Assembly: GCF_010233585.1 (NCBI RefSeq)
Contig: NZ_CP045997.1
Location: 5,089,284-5,153,283 of the forward strand
Length of the DNA stretch: 64,000 bases
Origin: Spirosoma endbachense
GTDB taxonomy: Bacteria > Bacteroidota > Bacteroidia > Cytophagales > Spirosomataceae
Direction: 5' to 3'
Shown here: piece by piece, positions 54,791-63,823 of the stretch
Numbering within the stretch: the stretch's first letter is position 1
Layout of the letters: the number at the start of each line of letters is the position of its first letter
Translations under genes and position numbers: made by a program
The notes under the pieces: generated by a model
Seen by the model: only the letters and a program-made list of their open reading frames with translations
What the model was told of the DNA's origin: nothing
Database searches by the model: none

Positions 54791-57703
54791 ATGCGTTTAG
54801 TTTATACAATTGGGCTCATTGCCCTATCTATGGGGGCTATTCTCTGGCCAACCATCAGCCAGGCTACGCACGTACGGGCAGGTGAAATTACAACCCGACG
54901 ACTTCCCGGAGCTTCTTTAACTTATGAGATAACCCTGACTACGTACTATGACGAAGTAACGGGGAAAACAGCTGCTGACGATGCGAATTCCTATACGTTC
55001 TGCTTTGGTGATGGTACGCAGGCGGAGGTGAAACGATCTGGCCGTAGGTACATTAACGGCCGTACGTCATCCGTAAACACGTACGTGACAACTCATACCT
55101 ATCCGGGTCCTGGCGCTTATACGATTGGTGTTCAGATCGCGAACCGGAACAAAGGTACGCTGAACCTTCCGCCCGCCGGAAGCTCCGATCAGATTACGTT
55201 TTATGTGTCGACAACGATTCTGATCAATGCGGCTCTGGAAGTTAACTCAACGCCTGTTATGCTGAACCCACCCCTGGATTCGGCTCGCGTTGGTCAGAAA
55301 TTCTGCCACAACCCGGCTGCGTTCGATGCCGATGGTGACAGCTTGGCGTACCGGCTTAGCAAGCCTCAGGAAGGAATTCCCAACAGTTGCCGAAGTCGAT
55401 TTATTCCCGCTTACCTCGATCCCGCCAGTAATTTTAGCTCGGTTAGGGAAGATGGTGGCACACCGCCAACGTTTACAATTGATGCCAGAACAGGCGATCT
55501 CTGCTGGGATTCTCCCGGACAGGCCGGTCAATTTAACTTCGCCTTTATCATTGAAGAATGGCGCAATGGCGTACTGATCGGCGAGATTACCCGCGATATG
55601 CAGATCATCGTAATCGATCAGCCCAACAAGCGCCCGCTCATTGTTGGTGCCGAGATTTGTGTGGAAGCCGGTACACTGATTCAACAGGCGATCAGGGCTA
55701 CTGACCCCGACGGTCAACGAGTTATTATTACGGCTTTTGGTGGGCCATTCAATGTGAACAGCGATGGTCAGCCTTTCCCCGCTGGTCAACTGGTGCCACC
55801 CGAATATGCTAAACTGATCAACGGAGGTGTATCACAGGCTCAGCCTGCAACCGCTACTTTCTCCTGGCAAACCAACTGTAATCAGGCGCGGGAGGAACCG
55901 TATGATATTACCCTCAAAGTCAATGATGTGCCGGGTAGGGGCGCTGTCTCCCTCGCTTCGTTTGCTACATTGCGTATTCGACTCTATGCACCATCGGTCA
56001 AAAACCTGACGGCCCGCCCCACGGCTACTGCCGCCGGGCGAGCCATTCAACTCAACTGGACAGCCTATAGCTGCGGCCGAATTGCTACGTCTGGCGGATC
56101 ACGTGATACGACTAAACTGATCATTTATCGCAAAGAAGGCTGTACGCCTATTGTCTCCCAAAGTTGTACGACTGGATTACCAGCCAGCTACGGCTACCAG
56201 GAAATTGCCCGTATACCTTATACGGCGACCAGCTATATCGATACCAGTTCACTCAAACGGGGTGTCAGCTACTCGTACCGGATCGTAGCCAGCAACCCCG
56301 GCATTGGCAACAACGGCGGGCTTAGCGTGGTCTCTACCGAAGCCTGTCTCGAACTGCCACTGCTGGCCCCCGTCATGACTCAGGTCACGGTCGATAGTAC
56401 GGATACGCAACGAGGTCGAATTACCGTTCGATGGACACGGCCTTTGGGCCTGAACCCCGGCGATTTAGGCGCTCCGTACCAATACCGACTCCAACGGGCC
56501 ACAGGTCTGGCTGGTGCCGATTTTGTCAACATTGCTACCATTAACACGAACCTCCAGGCTGGGGTACCCGATACGGTGTTTGTCGACAGAGGAAGCTCCG
56601 TGAGTGCGCTGAACACTACGGCTAATGCGTATCGCTACCGGGTCGAGTTTTACTACACCGGCACCAATGGCCAGCTCACCCGACTGGATGTGACCGACCC
56701 TGCTTCCAGCGTCCGGTTGGCCGCGACTCCCGCCCAGCGACAGGTAGCCCTGAGCTGGCAGGCCAACACGCCCTGGACCAACGACAACCAGACTCACGAT
56801 GTCTATCGGAGCCGGTCAGGCCCTAATGGGCCCTTCAACAAAATCGCCGAAGTGCGGGTGCAGGGTGCCCAGACCTATGTCTTTACCGATACGGGCAACG
56901 ATACCTTTGTGGCCGATGGAAATACCAGCCGCCAACTTTCGGCCGATAGCAGCTACTGTTACCGGGTGATGACCCGAGGTCAGTATGCCGACCCTAAACT
57001 GGCTACTCTGGGTATACTGATCAATTACAGCCAGATCATCTGTGCCACGCCGAGCGATACCACCAAACCCTGTTCGCCAAACCTGGGACTGGATAGTCTG
57101 AACTGTGCCAACCTCAGCAGTGAGAGCCTGTGCGGTCAAACCAGTTTTACCAACAAACTCCACTGGACCCTCACCACCGGCCCCACCTGCGACCCCAATG
57201 TGGTGGGCTATAAGCTCTATTATGGACGTTACCAGCAGGATAAGCCGGCCCAACTGGCCAGTATTCCTGCTCCCACGACCAGCTTTGATCACACGAATCT
57301 GACTACAGTGGCAGGGTGTTATTATGTGACGGCTGTCAGCAAGTCGGGAGTGGAGAGTTTGCCATCGAACACGGTCTGTAATGATGCCTGTCCGGCTTTT
57401 GTTCTGCCGAACGTGTTTACGCCCAATGGAGATGGGAAAAATGATCTGTTTCAGCCTTTAAAGTGTCCACGGTTTGTGGAGAGTGTCGCGTTGGTGGTTT
57501 ACAACCGGTATGGTAGCAAGGTCTACGAAGGCACCAGTCCGACGCTGGCCTGGGACGGCAAATCGAGTGACGGGGCCGATCTGCCGAGTGGGTTGTACTA
57601 CTATCAGGTGACGGTACGGTATGCCATGCTGGATCGGGAGGCCCCGGCGCAGGTACTTAAGGGCTGGGTGCAGATTCTGCGCGAAGGCGTCAGCATGAAA
57701 TAA
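54791..57703 (+). CDS. Large secreted protein with T9SS type B (CHU_C/gliding-motility) C-terminal domain
   Basis: A 970-residue product with signal peptide (LIALSMGAILWPTISQA) starting at ATG 54791 (GTG 54773 is in frame but less likely). The N-terminal half has a PKD-like domain with CFGDGTQAEV and cadherin-like folds (DADGDSLAYRL, ATDPDGQRVII). Fibronectin III-like modules follow (about residues 410-530, 540-640, 650-760, 790-875) with regular cysteines. It ends in the T9SS type B sorting domain: NVFTPNGDGKNDLFQP, YNRYGSKVYEG, WDGKSSDGADLPSGLYYYQV. It should be exported by type IX secretion and probably attached to the surface or to fibres. From about 56.0 kb on the gene appears GC-richer than its 5' third. 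Confidence 0.9.
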   Translation: MRLVYTIGLIALSMGAILWPTISQATHVRAGEITTRRLPGASLTYEITLTTYYDEVTGKTAADDANSYTFCFGDGTQAEVKRSGRRYINGRTSSVNTYVTTHTYPGPGAYTIGVQIANRNKGTLNLPPAGSSDQITFYVSTTILINAALEVNSTPVMLNPPLDSARVGQKFCHNPAAFDADGDSLAYRLSKPQEGIPNSCRSRFIPAYLDPASNFSSVREDGGTPPTFTIDARTGDLCWDSPGQAGQFNFAFIIEEWRNGVLIGEITRDMQIIVIDQPNKRPLIVGAEICVEAGTLIQQAIRATDPDGQRVIITAFGGPFNVNSDGQPFPAGQLVPPEYAKLINGGVSQAQPATATFSWQTNCNQAREEPYDITLKVNDVPGRGAVSLASFATLRIRLYAPSVKNLTARPTATAAGRAIQLNWTAYSCGRIATSGGSRDTTKLIIYRKEGCTPIVSQSCTTGLPASYGYQEIARIPYTATSYIDTSSLKRGVSYSYRIVASNPGIGNNGGLSVVSTEACLELPLLAPVMTQVTVDSTDTQRGRITVRWTRPLGLNPGDLGAPYQYRLQRATGLAGADFVNIATINTNLQAGVPDTVFVDRGSSVSALNTTANAYRYRVEFYYTGTNGQLTRLDVTDPASSVRLAATPAQRQVALSWQANTPWTNDNQTHDVYRSRSGPNGPFNKIAEVRVQGAQTYVFTDTGNDTFVADGNTSRQLSADSSYCYRVMTRGQYADPKLATLGILINYSQIICATPSDTTKPCSPNLGLDSLNCANLSSESLCGQTSFTNKLHWTLTTGPTCDPNVVGYKLYYGRYQQDKPAQLASIPAPTTSFDHTNLTTVAGCYYVTAVSKSGVESLPSNTVCNDACPAFVLPNVFTPNGDGKNDLFQPLKCPRFVESVALVVYNRYGSKVYEGTSPTLAWDGKSSDGADLPSGLYYYQVTVRYAMLDREAPAQVLKGWVQILREGVSMK

Positions 57704-57715
57704 TCTTAAGCATAG

Positions 57716-57782
57716 AATAAAGCAATTGGGGTGAGTAAGGGATTGGTTTAACCAATCCCTTACTCACCCCAATTGCTTTATT
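57716..57782. terminator. 33-bp perfect hairpin between convergent T9SS and yebC genes
   Basis: Bases 57716-57748 pair without mismatch with 57750-57782 around a single central base (in practice a 3-5 base loop). A/T-rich outer ends give a T-run on both strands. The longest perfect stem in the window. Confidence 0.88.
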
Positions 57783-57798
57783 ACGGAAATGACTTACG

Positions 57799-58512
57799 CT
57801 ATCGCATATTGTGATACACCATCTGCACGTCATCGTCTTCTTCGATGCGTTCGATGAGCTTTTCTACATCAGCAACTTCGTCGTCGGTTAATTCTTTGTA
57901 GTCGTTTGGAATGCGCTCGAACTCGGCCTGTTTGATATCATAGCCTTTTTCTTCCAGAAACTTCTGAATAGAACCAAACGCCGTAAACTCACCATAGATC
58001 ACATACTGATTCGCTTCATCGTCGAATTCTATTTCATCGCCCCCAACATCGATCAGTTCCAGTTCCAGCTCTTCCTGATCGATACCGTCGGCCGGAATGC
58101 GAAAGACGGATTTCCGGTCGAACAGGAAATCGAGCATACCCTGGGTGCCGAGGCTACCACCGAGTTTATTGAGATAGCTCCGAACGTTGGCTACCGTACG
58201 GTTGTGATTGTCGGTTGCCGTTTCGATAACGAGCGCAATGCCGTGTGGAGCATAGGCTTCATAAACGATCTCTTTATAGTCTTCCTGATCCTTCGACGAA
58301 GCTTTTTTGATCGCCCGGTCTACGTTTTCCTTCGGCATGTTAGCCGCTTTGGCATTCTGGATAATAGCCCGCAGACGACCATTGGTGTCGGGGTCAGGAC
58401 CGCCGTTTTTAACGGCGATAACGATATCTTTTCCGATGCGGGTAAAGGTCTTTGCCATTTGCCCCCACCGTTTCATTTTACGCGCTTTCCGGTATTCAAA
58501 CGCTCTTCCCAT
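57799..58512 (-). CDS. YebC/PmpR (TACO1) family protein
   Basis: The 237-residue protein has MGRAFEYRKARKMKRWGQMAK, the N-terminal helical part typical for the family, then KNGGPDPDTNGRLR, AKAANMPKENVDRAIKKA, YEAYAPHGIALVIE and TDNHNRTVANVRS. Family members act as transcription factors or, as shown for YebC in recent work, relieve ribosome stalling at proline-rich motifs. It lies 94 bases downstream of lysA on the same strand. Confidence 0.93.
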   Translation of the reverse strand: MGRAFEYRKARKMKRWGQMAKTFTRIGKDIVIAVKNGGPDPDTNGRLRAIIQNAKAANMPKENVDRAIKKASSKDQEDYKEIVYEAYAPHGIALVIETATDNHNRTVANVRSYLNKLGGSLGTQGMLDFLFDRKSVFRIPADGIDQEELELELIDVGGDEIEFDDEANQYVIYGEFTAFGSIQKFLEEKGYDIKQAEFERIPNDYKELTDDEVADVEKLIERIEEDDDVQMVYHNMR

Positions 58513-58606
58513 TGTGGTTTATGGTTTATGGTATTCGATTTTCAGCATTCGGGTTGCGTGATTCGTGTGTCAGGCAATCATAAATAGAATACTGTAAGCT
58601 GTCACC

Positions 58607-59869
58607 TTATACTTGTTGCTCAATTATTTCTGAATTCAAAACGGGAACGTCAACCTGACCGCGCATCAAATCCTCGAAGGTTTCGCGCTGGCGGATCAGG
58701 TATGGATTTCCGTCGTATACCAACACTTCTGCCGGACGAAGGCGGGCATTATAGTTGGAAGACATACTGAAGCCATAAGCCCCTGCATTTTCGAACGACA
58801 GCACATCGCCGGGCCGTACGTCAGGCAGTGGCCGGTCGGTAGCGAAGGTGTCTGTTTCGCAGATATAGCCAACGACAGTATACGTTTTCTCGTTACCCAG
58901 CGGGTTCGAAACGTTTTTGATGTCATGATAAGCGTCATACATCATGGGCCGGATAAGGTGGTTCAGGCCCGAATCAACGGCTACGAACGTTCTTGTCGGA
59001 TTTTCTTTAACGATATTGGTCCGTACCAGTAAATGACCGCATTCGCTCACCAGAAACTTACCCGGCTCGAACCAAAGCTCCAGATCCCGGCCATATTGCT
59101 GGCAGAAAGCCTGAAAAGTTTCAGAAACCTTACGGCCCAGATCAACGATATCGGTGATGTGATCGCCCGCTTTGTAGGCCACTTTAAAGCCGCTACCGAA
59201 ATCGATGAATTTAAGATCGGGATAATCGCTGGCGAGTTCGAACAAAACTTCGGCCCCACGCAGAAATGCATTGGCATTTTTAAAATCCGAACCCGTATGA
59301 ATATGTAAGCCTGCTACCGACATGTGATATTTCTCAACCACAGCCCGAATTTCGGGCCGTTGCAAAATAGAAATGCCAAACTTGGAATCGGCATGGCCCG
59401 TCGAAATCTTAATATTTCCACCTTCGGCAATATGCGGGTTAATCCGGATACTGATCGGAACAGCACCACCATAGGTCTGACCAACCCACTCCAGCAAGGG
59501 TAGGCTATCGACGTTCAGTTGCAGACCGAGGTCAACCGCTTCACGAATTTCATTGAAAGCCACTCCGCTGGGCGTAAACATGATCTGGCCGGGCTCAAAA
59601 CCAGCCAACATGCCCATACGCGCTTCATTGACCGACACCGAATCCATTTCAACACCCTGCTGCCGCATCAATTTCAAAATCGATACGTTGGTCAGCGCTT
59701 TGGCCGCATACTTGATCTTTAGGTTAACCCCGGCAAAAGATGACCGGAGCAAGCCAATTTTTTCGATAATTTTGTCTGCGTCATATACGTATGCAGGCAA
59801 ACCGAATTCTTCGGCAATCGCCAACACGTCAACGCCCTGAATCTGATAGTTGCGGTCTTTTAGTTGCAT
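58607..59869 (-). CDS. lysA: Diaminopimelate decarboxylase
   Basis: A 420-residue fold-III PLP enzyme that makes lysine from meso-diaminopimelate. Lys57 in KYAAKALTN binds PLP; HIHTGSDFK, DFGSGFKVAY and EPGKFLVSECG follow. CETDTFATD replaces the usual CESGD, and NAGAYGFSMSSNYN is present. One base window change, CETD, is common in Bacteroidota. Minus-strand TAATTTTG (plus 59889-59896) is a good -7 box 20 bases before the ATG, with ATTG at a 20-base spacing. Confidence 0.93.
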   Translation of the reverse strand: MQLKDRNYQIQGVDVLAIAEEFGLPAYVYDADKIIEKIGLLRSSFAGVNLKIKYAAKALTNVSILKLMRQQGVEMDSVSVNEARMGMLAGFEPGQIMFTPSGVAFNEIREAVDLGLQLNVDSLPLLEWVGQTYGGAVPISIRINPHIAEGGNIKISTGHADSKFGISILQRPEIRAVVEKYHMSVAGLHIHTGSDFKNANAFLRGAEVLFELASDYPDLKFIDFGSGFKVAYKAGDHITDIVDLGRKVSETFQAFCQQYGRDLELWFEPGKFLVSECGHLLVRTNIVKENPTRTFVAVDSGLNHLIRPMMYDAYHDIKNVSNPLGNEKTYTVVGYICETDTFATDRPLPDVRPGDVLSFENAGAYGFSMSSNYNARLRPAEVLVYDGNPYLIRQRETFEDLMRGQVDVPVLNSEIIEQQV

Positions 59870-59888
59870 GGTTTCAGTAAACGAACCG

Positions 59889-59920
59889 CAAAATTACGCC
59901 ATCTTTCTACTATGTACAAT
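59889..59920 (-). promoter_or_regulatory. Putative lysA promoter, overlapping the divergent PhoD gene start
   Basis: ATTG (plus 59917-59920), 20 bases, then TAATTTTG (plus 59889-59896), an exact TAnnTTTG match on the minus strand. It overlaps the 5' end of the divergent phosphatase gene (ATG at 59912). Confidence 0.5.
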
Positions 59921-61264
59921 ATTCGACACATACTCTTGTTGATACTGTTTGTCAACCCGTTGCTTACAGACGCACAATCGGCAAAAGTAACCCCTGCCGG
60001 TAGTAAACTCCAGGCAGGCCCGATGGTGGGTTATTCTGATATGCGGGAGGTCATGTTATGGGCTCAAACCAAAGAGCCAGCCCGTGTTCAGGTTCGCTAT
60101 CATGAAGCTGGCAAACCCACGCCTGTTTACCTGACGAGTGAAATTCAGACCTCCCGGCAAACGGCTTTTACAGCCCACCTGCTCGCCGATCAGGTGGAAC
60201 CCGGCAAAAAGTACGAGTACGAGCTGTTAATCGGGGGCAGAAAGGTGAGCCTGCCCTACCGGACCCAGTTTCAAACCCAAAGCCTGTGGCAGTGGCGGAC
60301 GGACCCACCGGCTTTCCGTTTCGGCGTAGGAAGCTGCACCTACGTCAACGAGGAGGGCACTGACCGGCCCGGTAAACCCTATGGTGGAGGCTACGAGATT
60401 TTTACGGCACTAACGGCTCAGAAACCTGATTTTATGATCTGGACAGGCGATAACACCTATACGCGGGAGGTAGACTGGAACAGTCGATCGGGCGTATTAC
60501 GTCGCTATACCCACACCCGATCATTACCCGAAATGCAGCCTCTGCTGGCTTCAACGCACAATTATGCCGTCTGGGATGATCACGATTATGGCCCTAATGA
60601 TGCCGATCGCTCTTATTGGCTCAAACCCGTTACGCTTGAAGCATTCAAATTATTCTGGACAAATCCGAATTTTGTTTTTCCGGAAGGATGTGCCGGTACA
60701 TTTTTCTGGAACGATTGCCAGTTCTTTTTACTGGATGACCGCACGTTTCGTGCCCCAAATGAGAAACCCGATGGACCGGAGAAAGCCTATTTTGGTGACA
60801 AACAGATTCAATGGCTCGTCGATGCGCTGACGTTTAGTAAGGCCTCTTTTAAGTTTATCATAACGGGCGGACAAATTATTAATCCAACGGCTGCCTTCGA
60901 GAATTACGCGATCTATGGCACCGAACGAGACCGATTGCTTAAAGCGATCACGGAGGCCAAAATTCCGGGGGTCCTGTTCATAACCGGTGATCGTCACCAT
61001 TCAATTCTTCACAAACTGGATCGTTCGGGCACTTACCCGCTTTACGATCTAACGATTTCACCACTCACGTCCTCAGTTGCACAACCCCGCGCTGATGAGC
61101 TGAAACAGCCGACCTATGTAGACGGAACGTTGGTAGCAGAGCGCAATTTCGGATTGCTGAGTGTAGGCGGTCCGCTCAATGATCGGGTTCTGACAATTAA
61201 AGTCCATGATCAGAAAGGAGCTGAACGCTGGAGCCGGGATATTCGGGCCAGTGAATTGAAATGA
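59912..61264 (+). CDS. Exported PhoD-like alkaline phosphatase/phosphodiesterase
   Basis: A 450-residue metallophosphoesterase with a signal peptide (ILLLILFVNPLLTDAQ) after ATG 59912; a TTG at 59864 in frame would overlap lysA. An N-terminal Fn3-like PhoD domain (AGPMVGYSDMREVMLWAQ) precedes the catalytic part: FGVGSCTY, MIWTGDNTYTREVDW, VWDDHDYGPND and ITGDRHHSIL. PhoD enzymes cut phosphomonoesters and diesters, including teichoic acids, with Ca/Fe. No Tat twin-arginine is seen, unlike B. subtilis PhoD. With pafA and the GDPD this is the third exported phosphate-releasing enzyme of the window. Confidence 0.88.
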   Translation: MYNIRHILLLILFVNPLLTDAQSAKVTPAGSKLQAGPMVGYSDMREVMLWAQTKEPARVQVRYHEAGKPTPVYLTSEIQTSRQTAFTAHLLADQVEPGKKYEYELLIGGRKVSLPYRTQFQTQSLWQWRTDPPAFRFGVGSCTYVNEEGTDRPGKPYGGGYEIFTALTAQKPDFMIWTGDNTYTREVDWNSRSGVLRRYTHTRSLPEMQPLLASTHNYAVWDDHDYGPNDADRSYWLKPVTLEAFKLFWTNPNFVFPEGCAGTFFWNDCQFFLLDDRTFRAPNEKPDGPEKAYFGDKQIQWLVDALTFSKASFKFIITGGQIINPTAAFENYAIYGTERDRLLKAITEAKIPGVLFITGDRHHSILHKLDRSGTYPLYDLTISPLTSSVAQPRADELKQPTYVDGTLVAERNFGLLSVGGPLNDRVLTIKVHDQKGAERWSRDIRASELK

Positions 61265-61277
61265 GTATGCCGTTTAT

Positions 61278-61325
61278 CGTTTTCGGTTTTATGGTGTACG
61301 AAGAATACCGAAAACGGACTATAAA
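61278..61325 (+). terminator. Hairpin between PhoD-like gene and nagB
   Basis: CGTTTTCGGT (61278-61287) pairs with ACCGAAAACG (61307-61316), and TTTAT/ATAAA extends it past a 4-base bulge. A weak T-run follows. It may end the phosphatase transcript. Confidence 0.5.
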
Positions 61326-61342
61326 TTTCCCTAAACCAGTTT

Positions 61343-62068
61343 ATGAACCTTAAAAAGTTTTCTGATTACAACACACTTTCGCAGCATACGGCTGAGTATA
61401 TCGCAGGCATTATTAACAAAAAGCCGGATGCTTTGCTTTGCCTGGCATCGGGCGATACGCCAATTGAAACCTATCATCGATTTGTGGCGCTGGTAAAAGC
61501 CGGAAAGGTTGATATTAGCCAGTGCACGTTTGTTGGGCTGGATGAGTGGGTAGGTTTCGGTCCCGACGATGTAGGGAGCTGTTCGTATTACGTCTATCGG
61601 GATTTGTTTAATCCACTCAATCTTCGCCCGGAGCAGGTTCATGTTTTCGACGCTAAGGCAAGCGATCTAGCCAGCGAATGTAAACGAATCGATGCGGTTA
61701 TTCGGTCGAAAGGCGGGTTAGATCTCTTGCTGGTTGGGATGGGCATGAACGGTCATATTGCCCTGAATGAGCCTGGTACACCCTTCAACCTGGGTTGCCA
61801 TGTTGTTGAACTGGCCGAAAGTACCAAAACCGTTGGCCAGAAGTATTTCGAAACGGAAACTACCTTAACCCAGGGTATTACCATCGGGTTACGTCATCTG
61901 GCAGAAGCGCGGAATGTGGTGCTTCTGGTTAGTGGTGAGAAAAAAGCACCGATGCTGCGTCAGGCACTGACCGGGCCTATTACCGAACAGATCCCGGCCA
62001 GCATTATCCAAACGCGTCCTAATGCACGTGTTCTGGTCGATGAAGCCGCTGGAAGCTTGCTTATTTGA
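61343..62068 (+). CDS. nagB: Glucosamine-6-phosphate deaminase-like protein
   Basis: A 241-residue sugar-phosphate isomerase/deaminase. LCLASGDTPIETYHRF, TFVGLDEWVGFG (catalytic Asp) and LLVGMGMNGHIALNEPGT (His, Glu) match NagB. It should convert glucosamine-6-phosphate to fructose-6-phosphate plus ammonia. It is slightly shorter than E. coli NagB (266). 6-phosphogluconolactonase is a related alternative, but the GHIALNEPG motif favours NagB. No nagA is near. Confidence 0.9.
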   Translation: MNLKKFSDYNTLSQHTAEYIAGIINKKPDALLCLASGDTPIETYHRFVALVKAGKVDISQCTFVGLDEWVGFGPDDVGSCSYYVYRDLFNPLNLRPEQVHVFDAKASDLASECKRIDAVIRSKGGLDLLLVGMGMNGHIALNEPGTPFNLGCHVVELAESTKTVGQKYFETETTLTQGITIGLRHLAEARNVVLLVSGEKKAPMLRQALTGPITEQIPASIIQTRPNARVLVDEAAGSLLI

Positions 62069-62086
62069 AACTGTTGACCCAGACCG

Positions 62087-62139
62087 AGTAGCAGTGTCCT
62101 GATTCTTCTGAAAGCCATTGAAATCAGGACACTGCTACT
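62087..62139. terminator. 18-bp perfect hairpin between nagB and the amidohydrolase
   Basis: Bases 62087-62104 pair with 62122-62139 around a 17-base loop; CCAGA/TCTGG adds five outer pairs beyond a 3-base internal loop. It lies between the convergent stop codons. Confidence 0.75.
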
Positions 62140-62153
62140 GAATCTGGACTGAA

Positions 62154-63515
62154 CTACTTCAGCTTGAGCACACCCAGTAAAGCGTCTGTACCAATCTGAA
62201 CACCCCAGGGTATGCCCGCCAGATCGACCATGTAATTCCCATTATGGTTGGCGAATGGGGTTTGTTTGCCTTCTTTTCTGGCGGCTATAACCTTGTCTAG
62301 TGGGGCTGTTCCGACGAATATAAAATCATAAACAGATTTCTTATTGTCCAGAACAAGATGATGGAAATCTTCTGACCCCATGGCTGTGGGTAAACCAGCC
62401 GAAATCAGACTCCCCTTCTTTACTACTTTTTCCAGCGTCGCATTCACTTTCCTGACGAGCGCTGAATCATTAACGACTGGAAACGAATAGCCCTTTTTCT
62501 TCATGATTGGATAAAGACCCATTGGCAGCCCATTGCTGACGGCTATACCGCTATCAATTCGGCTGACACCATCGTACAGCATTTTTCGGGTTTCGGGTTT
62601 AAGCCATCTAAAGTTTATTTTCACCAGTGCCGAAGCCGGTATTACGTTATTGTCCTGACCAGCCTGAACGGAGCCAACGGTAAGCACCGCCGGTGTTTGC
62701 GGATCATTGCTACGGCTAATTATCGTCTGATATTGCAGGATGGCCTCGCTGGCCATAATGATCGGGTCCTTAGTTGTTTGTGGGGCAGAGCCATGTCCAC
62801 CAATACCCCGAAATGTAACGTCGAGCTGATCGGTGCCTGCCATCCGGGTGCCCGGAAGATTCATGACCATACCGGTTGGAAATGGGCCTGTGTGCATGGC
62901 TAACAGATAGTCGGGCAGGGGTACATTTTTGATAAAAACGGGGTCTTCCCTCATGGCTCTGGCGCCCATTATTGGTTCTTCGGCCGGTTGAGCGACCAGT
63001 ACCAGGGTTCCTTTCCAATCCTGCTGGAGCGTTTTCATGAGTTTTGCGATGCCCAACAGCCAGGTAATGTGCGCATCGTGTCCACAGGCGTGCATCGTTG
63101 GCACCTCATTTCCATCCGGCAGTTTTACGGTTGCGGTGCTGGCATAGGGTAGCTCCGTTGTTTCTTTAACCGGTAGCGCATCCATATCGGCTCGAAACAT
63201 AACCGTTGGCCCATCGCCATTTTTCAGAATGCCAACAACACCCGTTTTGCCAACCCCTGAATAGACCTCATAGCCTAAGCTTTTAAGCTCTTCGCTGACA
63301 ATATCGGCCGTTCTGGTTTCCATAAAGCCCAGTTCCGGATGGGTGTGGAGGTCTTTATACATGGACACCAGCCGGGCAGAGTCGGTATAGGCTAGCTGAC
63401 GTACTTTGACAAGGAGCGCATCGGACGGTTGAGCAGTAGATCTTAATCCGAAAAGAACACAACAGATAATAAGACAATACCTGACCTGCGGAGAGAGGAA
63501 ATATAGATTCGCCAT
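62154..63515 (-). CDS. Exported M20D-family amidohydrolase
   Basis: The 453-residue product has a signal peptide (YCLIICCVLFGLRSTAQ) with ATG 63515; ATG 63551 in frame is less likely. Catalytic motifs of the IAA-amino acid/hippurate hydrolase group: HTHPELGFMETRT-like start (LHTHPELGF), FRADMDALPV, HACGHDAHITWLLG, AQPAEEPIMGARAM and MGSEDFHHLV. It removes acyl groups from N-acyl amino acids or similar; the substrate is unknown. Export is less usual for this family. Confidence 0.9.
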   Translation of the reverse strand: MANLYFLSPQVRYCLIICCVLFGLRSTAQPSDALLVKVRQLAYTDSARLVSMYKDLHTHPELGFMETRTADIVSEELKSLGYEVYSGVGKTGVVGILKNGDGPTVMFRADMDALPVKETTELPYASTATVKLPDGNEVPTMHACGHDAHITWLLGIAKLMKTLQQDWKGTLVLVAQPAEEPIMGARAMREDPVFIKNVPLPDYLLAMHTGPFPTGMVMNLPGTRMAGTDQLDVTFRGIGGHGSAPQTTKDPIIMASEAILQYQTIISRSNDPQTPAVLTVGSVQAGQDNNVIPASALVKINFRWLKPETRKMLYDGVSRIDSGIAVSNGLPMGLYPIMKKKGYSFPVVNDSALVRKVNATLEKVVKKGSLISAGLPTAMGSEDFHHLVLDNKKSVYDFIFVGTAPLDKVIAARKEGKQTPFANHNGNYMVDLAGIPWGVQIGTDALLGVLKLK

Positions 63516-63823
63516 GAACAACAAAATTGAATTATAAGCTAATGTAATCAAATGGCCGACCGATCCAGTGTATTTTGCTGTGAAACTTAATTGATATTAT
63601 ATTTTGTGTAATTGCTTATTTGTAAAATAATATTTTAGTGATAATTTGAAATTTATCATACCGGAACTTTCCAGAAAGCCCTGAGTACTTAAAGCTGATG
63701 AGACAATTGGCTGGCTTTACATCTGATTGAGCCGATAAATGATCGATCCTGTACCGTTCAGGAAGGGCTTATTTATCCTTATTTATTGTCGTTCTTGAGC
63801 ATACGTTGTATGTTCAGCAATCG
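63516..63823. other. 308-base AT-rich intergenic region
   Basis: No gene, clear hairpin or full promoter consensus was seen between the divergent amidohydrolase and purine permease genes. I looked for a purine riboswitch-like fold ahead of the permease and did not see one. Confidence 0.4.

Noticed and set aside
55247..55789. 180-codon minus-strand frame inside the T9SS protein gene
   Set aside because: Antisense shadow; no recognisable domain.
63516..63823. Purine riboswitch ahead of the NCS2 permease
   Set aside because: The three-way junction pattern with its conserved loops could not be drawn in this AT-rich stretch.
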